64,000 nt of DNA from Monocercomonoides exilis (Eukaryota > Preaxostyla > Oxymonadida > Polymastigidae), in NCBI GenBank assembly GCA_001643675.2, contig LSRY02000014.1, forward strand, positions 250,501-314,500, in the 5' to 3' direction. The notes under the pieces were generated by a model. It did not search any database, was not told the origin of the DNA, and worked only from the letters and a program-made list of their open reading frames with translations. Within the stretch, counting starts at the first letter, position 1. Every line of letters begins with the position of its first letter. The position numbers were made by a program, and so were the translations under genes. Below, in pieces: positions 39,301 to 47,621 of the stretch.

Positions 39301-39383
39301 GAAGATGAAGACGAAGGCGCTGAGCGAAGATACGACTGCTGCGCTGAATCGGCCACAAGAGGCTTTTTTCGATACCACTCCAT
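36184..39383 (-). pseudogene. Decayed minus-strand gene of unknown function
   Basis: Base composition and codon-like texture mark this as former coding DNA between AT-rich flanks. A start is visible at 39383 (MEWYRKKPLVADSAQQ), followed by a frameshift. From about 39,330 to 38,095 one frame then continues through hydrophobic helices (PLSLLMLWEHAVTWLAVQF), KLDDEVMGRGAAK, an EKIKENHVKLEEAMAPLVVE segment and a poly-Glu tract, interrupted by in-frame TGA, TAA TAA and TGA codons. More stops follow at 37.8-38.1 kb. Between 36.2 and 37.7 kb several frames alternate (VGLVDFAVEIAEFAEVAIDF; KGNQQMMLLRIADGQTLDAL; FIEGIEEGYAKVIL). No family recognised; helical-repeat character is only an impression. Unresolved short introns could explain some, but not all, of the stops. 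Confidence 0.55.
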
Positions 39384-40335
39384 GTCAATTGGCAGTTCTA
39401 ATAGTGATACTGACACAACATTTTCATTTGTTTCAGAACTGTTAACAGCAGATAAAACCTGCTTTTTTGTGTAATTAAAAATGTTTGAAGCAGGATTTCT
39501 TTTGATAATGCGTTAATACAAAATGAAACGGAGAAGAAAAAGGCACATTTTGAGAAGAAAGAACTAGTTGAAACAAACTGTTTGAATCTAAATTTGAGAA
39601 AATTTTGTTTTTTTTGAGTTTGAAGCGAATGGTAATAAATTTTGAAAAATAATGCTTCATTCCACAATGTTCTAGAATTACATTAATAATTGCTTTTGAA
39701 AACTTCTTTTTGAATAACTTTCGATTGATACGAGTGAAGTTTTGATGAATTTTTCATGTTTGATGATTTCTTATTAAAAAATTCTTGAATTCAAGAAAAT
39801 CAATTTTATTTGTTTTTCTTCATAAGAAAGTGATTAAAACTTAATAAATGTCAATAAATTCAGAATGAATATTCTAATATATGAAATGAAAATGAAGAAA
39901 TAAGAATATGAAAATCATTTGATTCAAATAGCTGAAAATCATTTTCTTTCAAATGTGTATTGCAAAAAACGTTTAAAGTTCATATGATATCATCAAACTT
40001 GTATATTATTTTTCAATAATAAGCTCAGAAAATAATAAATAAACAAATATATATATATTGTATGGGAACGGAATGATCAACATTTTTTGATCATACGTGA
40101 TCTTTTGTGGGACAAAATTAAAGTCGAGGAACTTTTCAAAAAAATTTTGCCATATTATAAAACATGCAAGGCGTGAATTTTCCATTTTCAGAATCCTTTT
40201 TTTTCAATGAAAAGAATCAAAATTTCAAAAATATTATGGTTATGATCAAACAAATATCTAATGATGAAAATTGAAATCAACTTTTTTATGAATTATTTAA
40301 ATTTTTTGTATAATTCAAAGCTTTCTTTTTTTATT

Positions 40336-40610
40336 ATATGGGGGAAAATACGGACTTTCAAGCTTTTTATGCACAAGGAACTGAAAAATTGTATTGCTCA
40401 TAATTTTATTTCGCCTTCTTTGATTTTTAAATGAATTTTATTTTCAGATTCGTAAACATGCATCGTTGAAATCAAAACATCAAGTTTTTCAACATTTCAC
40501 AAATGTCAAAAAAAAAAACTATTTTTTCATGTTTTTTGATCGAAAAAAGTCAATCAAAAGTGTATAATTTTTCAATAAAAATGCCTGAAGCAGAATATTT
40601 TGCACCATAT
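40336..40610. mobile_element. MITE-like element, family 1, copy A
   Basis: 275 bp bounded by ATATGGGGGAAAATAC at the left and TATTTTGCACCATAT at the right, which are imperfect inverted repeats. The inverted similarity extends inwards: CTTTCAAGCTTTTTATGCAC left and GTGTATAATTTTTC..AATGCCTGAAG right. It carries no coding capacity. Copy B lies at 41888-42163 in the same orientation. The ends can be read as TA-flanked (TA|TATGGGG ... CCATA|TA), but the duplication is not certain. Confidence 0.72.
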
Positions 40611-41114
40611 AAAAAGAAAATAACAAAAGTTCTCAATTCATTTAAGTATTTTTTATTTTCACCTTTCATCTTGCGCAATCATTGAAACACTCGTTTTTCG
40701 TGTGTGAAAAATTGATTTTTTGATTTAAACACTAACCCTCTTCATAAAAATAATAGACAAAAATTAAACGCAAACTCAAAACCTAAAATTTCGATTCGAA
40801 GGAAAACCCTAAAGCAGAACGAAACCCGAAAAGTTCATTTTCACGAAATATTTTTCCTTAAAAACTTACAAAACAATCCAATAAAAATTTCAAACATCTT
40901 TAATTGACTTCATATGAATCGAAAGATTTTTTCTCACAAATTTATTTGTTCCAAACAATGAAATTTCCAAAAATCGTTCAACTTGCAAACAAAAATTTTT
41001 TTTATTTGTTTGATAATAGCCATTATATTTTCGAAATTTTGATTTTTTTCATTGAAAAAAAATATTAGCAAGAATGAAAAATTCACCCCTAGCATGTTTT
41101 ATGAAATTGTATTT

Positions 41115-41180
41115 AATCATTCTATCACAAAAAATCCAAAAAAAAAACGAGTTTCTGAATGATCCTTAAAGTTCTGACTC
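41115..41180 (-). repeat. Inverted-repeat arm (partner at 34011-34152)
   Basis: Contains ATTTAATCATTCTATCACAA, a short A run, then CGAGTTTCTGAATGATCC and TTAAAG. This is the reverse complement, with a few mismatches, of the arm at 34.0-34.15 kb. The copies flank both pseudogenes and the first MITE copy. Confidence 0.7.
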
Positions 41181-41477
41181 ACCAAATAAATTCTCAGTCG
41201 ATCCAATATTTTTAATCAGTCAAAAAAAAAAAAATTATTCAATAAGAGAAATTATTTTTGATTGATCATCTTTTTTTCTTGTAGACTTTTTGTGCAGTAT
41301 TTATATTTCTCTTCATAAATAAACCCTGGGTGAAGAGAAGGAAAATGTTCGGCATTTCCTTCAACCATTTTCCACTTCATAAAAATTAAAAGTGAAAAGA
41401 AGTCAAAAGAAAAAATGAAAAAGAAAAAAGAAAAAAGAAATATAAAAACCACTTCAACAAGATATTTGGATAACAAT

Positions 41478-41737
41478 TGTGAAATTATTTTTGAATTCAT
41501 ATTTTTTCAACCAATAATTTCTGTCTGAGTTTTCACTTGAAATGCAGATTAATCGATATTGAAAAGTCATAGTTGCTCAAAAGATTGTTTTTTTAAAATA
41601 TGTTCTCGAATATCGCTTTTTTTAAATAAATTATTTTGTTATTTTTTCCTTCAAAAGAATAATTCCTCTTCCAAGTATCAAAATTTTGGAATTTGAAACA
41701 CTCCGAAAAATGTTATGATTTCAAAAATAATCACCCA
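41478..41737. mobile_element. MITE-like element, family 2, copy A (degenerate)
   Basis: About 260 bp. The right end reads CCGAAAAATGTTATGATTTC..AATAATCACCCA; the left end TGTGAAATTATTTTTGAATT is an imperfect reverse complement of it. The interior is not clearly alignable with the copy at 43503-43759, so assignment rests on the ends. Confidence 0.45.
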
Positions 41738-41887
41738 ATTTCAAAATTCAAACATTCATAGGAAATGGATAATTTCATTTACACTTTTGAATATTGAACA
41801 AAATCCAAATTTTGCATTCTTTTTTTCTTTTGAATTATCATTTTTGGAAATTTTGAATATAAATAAATATGTGAAAAAAAATTGTAA

Positions 41888-42163
41888 ATATGGGGGAAAA
41901 TATGAACTTTCAAGCTTTTTATGCACAAAGCATGAAATAATTGTTTCACTTATAACATTTTTAAACTTTATCAGATTTTAAAATAAATTAGATTTTCATA
42001 TCTGTTTACAAACATCATTGATATAATAACATCATGTTGTGTTTCCTCTCATGTATTTTAAAAAACAAACCCATTTTTTACAAATTTTTTTATCACAAAA
42101 AGTCAACGAAAAGTGCATAATTTTTCAATGAAAATGCTTGAAGTGAAATATTTTGCCCCATAT
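41888..42163. mobile_element. MITE-like element, family 1, copy B
   Basis: 276 bp from ATATGGGGGAAAATATGAAC to TATTTTGCCCCATAT. It aligns along its length with copy A, best at the two ends (about 45 bp left, 70 bp right). Its two ends are imperfect inverted repeats of each other, including ATATGGGG followed by AAAATAT. Non-coding. Confidence 0.72.
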
Positions 42164-43502
42164 GTTGAACGTTCGAAGGTGCATGAAATGCAATTTATTA
42201 TTAGCATTTATGAAAATGACAAGATTATAAAAAAATGCTTGTATTAATTTGAAAAAAGCAAAAATAAACTGTTTGAAAATAATTAATATGAAAATACAAT
42301 TATATCAATGAAAATGATATTGCTCAGAAAAAAAAAATAAAAATAAAATAAAAAAATTAAACATGTTTGTTCACAAATGTAGTGTTTTTTTTTGACTATT
42401 GAATTTAGCACAAAAATAATTTTTTATTGCTTTTCTCAATTTTTCGGTGTATTTTTTCATCGTTTTGGAAGGCCAATTATGCTTTTACTGAAAAAGTTTA
42501 AAACAGACTTTGTTCTTTTTTCACAAACGCTTAAATATTGCTCCAAATAACATGAATAGAGGTTCTATTTCTCGTCCGTTTCACACACGTTAAATGCATA
42601 TGTCAGAAAAAAACTTTTTTCTGACATTCTATAAATCGTCATTTATTTCCATCTTCTGCAATTCAAATTCTCACGTCATCATTATTTATGAAAAATAAAT
42701 GTTTCAAAATATTTATTAAAATATGTGAATGAAGAAAATACAACTCAAAAAATGTGAGGATATTTGACTTCAACTTCTCTGTTTTCAAGTTGAAAAAATA
42801 AGTTATAGAAGACATTCATTTGGGTGAAATTTTTTGTAAAGTCGCAACCGTATAATTTTCAAACAAATCAAATATTTAATATTTTAATGAAAATTTTGTT
42901 CGCGAACACCAAATTACACTAATATGGAATATATTTCTGGATAAAGCTATTTCAGGCATTCAAGCAAAGTTAGGTGAATACTTATAAAAATTTGAGCATT
43001 ATATGAAAATTTTGATTAATCTGTAAATTAAACAGTTGCGACTTTTCTTGAAGAATTACCCATTAGAAATATAATTTCTCCTCGAGAAAGAGAATGCAAA
43101 ATGATTTTGATGGTCATATAATTGGAAAAACAGAAGGAGATAAATGGAATCATTAAGAATAGTGTTGTAGAAAAATTTGAGAAACACAAATGCAGTTTCA
43201 AGCAGCCTTTGTTCATGTCCTCATGAATCAAATATGTTCAGAAATTTTAATACTTTGCTCAGTTCTATCAGAACATCAAAAAGAATTTCAAAACAGTGAA
43301 AATTGTTTGTTGAAATTGATCAATAGGAATTCTTCTGGAAGTTCTTTTAGAAAAATAATTCTTGACTCAATTATTTTTAAGCTGAAATCGAACAGTCTTT
43401 ATTATTTTTATTATTAATTTTTACCCGAAAATATACATCGTATATAATCACAATCGGATGCGGTCACTTATAAAAGTGAAAAATAAAATGTTTTGATAAA
43501 GG

Positions 43503-43759
43503 TGGGTGATTATTTTTGAAATCATAACTTTTTTCGGAACGCTGTTTTTTCAAAGGTTGTTAGTCTTTGGAAAGAAATCTTGAATTTTAGTGCAAAATAC
43601 TTTCCAATAGTTTCACAAACAAATGTTTTTGTTGAAATAAAGATGAAGACATCTTTAAAAAGCCATTTCATTTTTCAGTGTTAATTTGTTAATGCTCAAT
43701 GAAGTTTTTCTTTCCGAAAATTTTGTTTGAAAAAATATGATTACAAAAATAATTACCCA
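43503..43759. mobile_element. MITE-like element, family 2, copy B
   Basis: 257 bp. Left end TGGGTGATTATTTTTGAAAT followed by CATAACTTTTTTCGG; right end ATGATTACAAAAATAATTACCCA is its imperfect reverse complement. The end sequence recurs at 41703-41737. No coding capacity; target duplication not obvious. Confidence 0.5.
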
Positions 43760-43855
43760 GGTTGTAATTATTATTGTAAGCAAATCATTCATTAGGAATA
43801 ATTGTTTAATAAAATCTGATTTCAAAAGTGATCTTCAAAATAAGGCCTCTGCGAC

Positions 43856-43984
43856 AAAAAAAAAAAAATAAAAAAAAAAAAAAAAAAAAAAAAATAAAGC
43901 GAGCAATATTGGTCGAAAGACATAACCAATGTTGAGTTTTTTTTATTTTTATTTTTTTTAATTTTCTATTTTTTTTTTTTTTTT
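43856..43984. repeat. A-run/T-run inverted repeat with an internal hairpin
   Basis: An A-rich run of about 42 (43856-43897) is followed by CAATATTGGT (43904-43913), a 10-nt loop, ACCAATGTTG (43924-43933), and then a T-rich run to 43984. The whole could fold as one long stem. It lies just left of the transposase gene's downstream flank. Confidence 0.6.
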
Positions 43985-44718
43985 AATTAATATTATTATA
44001 ATAATAATAATAATTAAAATTATTATTTTATCAATTGAATGATTTTGTTTCCACTCCAATAAACATCGTTGAATAGTTACGTCATTATTTAAAGATTTCA
44101 TTTTCATTTGAACTTTTTCGAATTGAGTTCATAATTTTAATTTGATTTAATCAATTTGCATCTAGTCAATCTTATTTGATTTGACTTAATCAAATCTGAT
44201 TTGAATAGATCATTTTTTGATCTTTTTATTAACAATTATGAGTCAATTTCGATCAAGATATTGACTTATTTTTTCAAACTCTCTTCTAAGTTGGCAGATC
44301 TTTCAAATACCACAAGTTTGTGATTTCTTTTTTTGATTGTTTTTAGTGTAAATTGTTTATTTTCAACATCTCTTATTCCGATTCGGATCATAATGAACAA
44401 TTTGAAACTAACGTTTTAAACACGAGCGAGAGATGATCAACAGTTGAAATCAATTTTATATCTGTATTTTTGATAGCAAAATAGCTATATTGATCTTATT
44501 TCGTTAACTTTATTGTTTTTGTTGCTTTTTTGTTTCATTTCATATTTATTAGTATGTTTTGTATAGAAAATTAACAAATATATAGAAATTTTATAAATAA
44601 ACACAATTTTTGTTTTTCATTCAAAAAAATAAATTCAGAATTGGAAATATTAATTAATAGAGATTATTAAAAAGATGAGATGGTTGAAAAAAGAAGTTAA
44701 AGAAAAATTTAATGATAT

Positions 44719-46278
44719 TCACTTTTTATTCAGCAACGATTGGAGAACAGATGTGGGTTTATTTTGTTTTGAATCAACAGAAGAGGAAGAAGAAGCAGTA
44801 GATGAAGATGATGATGAAAAGGAAGAAGAAGGTTGTGTTTGTGTAAATGAAGGAATAGGCTGAGTTGAAGATGGAGAAAAAATACTAATAGATTTCCATT
44901 GCTGTGGCAGGTGCCAAGCTTGTGAATTATCACAATTTTGATCTTCATCAAAATCTTTTCTTTCTTTTTCCAAAACATGTTCTCTTTGCTCACTTCTTTG
45001 TTCCAAAACTTCGCAATTCGCTCTTTCTCTTCTTTCTTTCGCTTTTTCTGCTTCGAACGACCTCAGATCATCATCAGAAGCATCTAAAATAAAAATATAT
45101 GATAAAATGTTGTTTATAAAAATGAAAAAATAGTCAAAGAAAATAAAAAATAATGGTAAAAAAGTGAAAGATAAGCCTCCTGTTTCTGCCAAAATTGTAG
45201 TTATTGTGGGTGTCTGGGTATTTTCTGGATTGAGTTTATTTTTCATTTTGGCGAAATATCTAGCATTAGCCACCTTCTTTGCATCAACTTTTCTCAAGTA
45301 ATTCGAATATAACTCCTCCAAAAACAATGAATTTGCTTCAAAATCCTTATTTGTGAGTTGATTGTACAAGATATGAAAGTTTGTAAGGCAGCAAGCCACT
45401 GAAAAATAGTACCCAACCCGCTCCATTTCAAAAACCCACGGATGACGGAAGACAGAAAAGAGAGTTTGAAGCCTTCCAAAGAATCTTTCAACAATGACAC
45501 GATGAGATGCGAGCTCAGAAGTTCCAACTGGCTTCGTTATAATCGCTCCAAGCTCTGGTTTCGCTCCTTTGAAAGCGGAATCGGCCAAAATCTTTGCTCC
45601 TCCAAGCTTTTGAACAAATGTGGGGTAATGTTCTTTGAAAATAGTGAAATCGTGAGTTGACCCAGAGTAGATAGAACTGATTGTACTTGCTGTCCCCACC
45701 TTGGGGTTCACTCCCACCTCCACCTTGACACAATAGATGTGATGCTTCCCTGAGTAGTATTTTTTTCCAAACTCCAACCTCCCTCCAGGTCTGTTTGTAG
45801 GAATAACTGTGCAGTCAAGCACAATTCCCACCTCCTTCATTAGCTCTAATCGATCTGGACGAAATGAAAGAAAAAGATTTGCAAGTTGAGGTTTTAAATT
45901 TGATGCTGTTGAATGAAGAAGTCGAACAGCTGATGTTTGAGATTCGTGTTTTGATTGAGATATGACGTGAGTTAAAGAAATGGAGCGGTGGTGAAGAAAA
46001 ACTAACAAAAGAAAAAGTTGTTCATCCAAAGATTCGATTGATTTTGCCCTTCCACGATGAGGTTGGGCTGATGATGAGAGAAGACGAAGAAGCAAGTCGA
46101 ATTCATAACGAACAAACCCAGTCAGTCGGTGAAAACCGAAAGATGGGTCAGTAAATTTTTAACAAAATTTATCTATGATTGATTGCTGATCTTCATCAGA
46201 TTTCATATCTATATGAGATGGCATCACATTTCTTTTCTCCACGCTCTTCAAAATATCGAAAAATGGAGATTGTGACAT
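44719..46278 (-). pseudogene. PIF/Harbinger-type DDE transposase with in-frame stop
   Basis: The ATG at 46278 opens a frame (MSQSPFFDILK) interrupted by one TAA at 46161-46159 and then open to TGA at 44719. The N-terminal helical part has FHRLTGFVRYEFDLLLRLL, PHRGRAK and LDEQLFLLLVFLHHRS, as in Harbinger nucleases. The DDE_Tnp_4 core follows: first Asp in VLDCTVI, YSGKHHIYCVKVEV, GSTHDFTIF, second Asp in ILADSAFKG, and Glu in SHRVIVERFFGRL, so the catalytic triad is visible. A 93-nt insertion with GC..AG ends (45084-45176) looks like a GC-AG intron; removal gives AETGDASDDDLRSFEAEK. The tail is charged and then poly-Ser, like host proteins here. No clear terminal inverted repeats were found. 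It may be a dead transposase or, less likely, a host gene whose start lies after the stop. Confidence 0.72.
45084..45176 (-). other. Candidate GC-AG intron in the transposase gene
   Basis: 93 nt, T-rich, donor G|GCTTAT, acceptor ATTTTAG, length a multiple of three. Retained, it would encode a run of aromatic residues unlike the flanking soluble sequence; removed, it joins a hydrophilic linker. No GT donor is available nearby. Confidence 0.5.
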
Positions 46279-47621
46279 GAATGATGTAGTTTCAAAAAAG
46301 TTAAATACAAAAACGCCCATTAATAACAATTATTATCGATCATATTCGCACGCACAATTATAGTAATTTGCATTGACTCAATCAAATCGATTTGTCTCGA
46401 TCTAATTTGCATTATATTAAACTTATCTGCTTTAGCAAAGGCAAATAATATATGACTTGTTCAAATCGCATAAGTTCTATTTTCAACAAAAATTTACCCA
46501 TATTATTTTTCTTAAATATTAAAAAACGCATTTTTCTTGTCTAAAAAAAAAAGTTAAAGACAGCAAAGATTCAATGCTATGTATGGAAATTTACTGATCC
46601 ACCAAATTTCATGATTTATTTAAATATAAGTTGTTTCAACTGACAATATTTTCAAAAGTTTGAATATATTACTATAACAGCATAATGAAGCCATATCATA
46701 ATACAAAAGCAAAATTTATAAGTTCGAAGTTGCTATTTGCAAATGGTGTGCTAAAGATGAAAGACATTACTTTAATTTTATTTTTCCATTTTCGAGAACT
46801 GATTTCAAAATAAACGAACTGCCCAATGCAAGAACATTCAGTTTCCAAATGTGATATTTTGCAAACCATTGATGCATAGTGATAAATGACATTTATTACA
46901 ACAATTGTCATCAATTTATTTGCAAAAGCTGAAATGAGAGCGAAGAAAAGATGATTCTGAAAAAGAAGACGATTATTTGATCAAAACAGGTTTTCTATTT
47001 CGAATTGAGTTGAATTTGAAGTATTACGTGAAAATGCACCACCATCAAAAGAGAATCACGAAGAAAATGATTGAATAACATTGATAAGAAAGAAAGAACA
47101 AAAAGTTGACAATTGATCAATGTGAAAGTTGCTGATCATCGGAAGCAGATGCGAATAAAATACTGTTTTTATCCAACAGCCTATTTTATTTTATTGTAAA
47201 CGGTTGACTCATAAAATAATGAAGAAAATCGGAAACAAACAAAAGAAAAAGACTCGGGGAATTTGTGGCAGAATTTTTGAACAAGTTTGATCATCAAACT
47301 TATCTTTTGAATTTTATTTTCTTTGTTATTTATTTTGCAATTAACGATTGGACCGTTATTTAGAGCAACTTTTGAGTAATTTCACGAAAATTGCGATTAA
47401 TTGTTGTATTGACACAGAAATGACCATATTTGCCTTATGATCTTCTGTGAAAATCTTCAATATGTTTGTTCTGCAAAAGTTGAGCAAGAAATATTTTTTT
47501 TGAAAAAATAATTTTCATCGAGCAAAAATTTAATATACAATTTTGATCAAAGCAGAAAATATTGATTGTTTGGAGAGAAGGAATTTTCTGCTGTCTGAGG
47601 CAGGAAGAGAAGCAGTTATCG
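46279..47621. other. Intergenic, AT-rich, divergent region
   Basis: About 1.3 kb between the transposase start (leftward) and the surface-protein start (rightward). It should hold both upstream regions. AATCAAATC-type words occur near 46375 and also near 44190, on either side of the transposase, but do not form convincing terminal repeats. No gene seen. Confidence 0.5.

Larger units (their letters stand above)
39384..44718. other. AT-rich gene desert with small inverted-repeat elements
   Basis: More than 5 kb with no supported gene. Composition is strongly AT-rich. It holds two copies of one short TIR element (40336-40610, 41888-42163), a second TIR-like pair (41478-41737, 43503-43759), an inverted-repeat arm (41115-41180) and an A-run/T-run hairpin (43856-43984). 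The rest shows only short random frames. Confidence 0.65.

Noticed and set aside
46159-46161. Reassigned stop code (TAA as Gln), as known in some oxymonads
   Set aside because: Other genes here end in TAA, TAG and TGA and have no internal stops, so a single TAA in a transposase is better explained by inactivation.
44190-46400. AATCAAATC words on both sides of the transposase as terminal inverted repeats
   Set aside because: Matches are short, offset and partly self-palindromic; no consistent end or target duplication could be defined.
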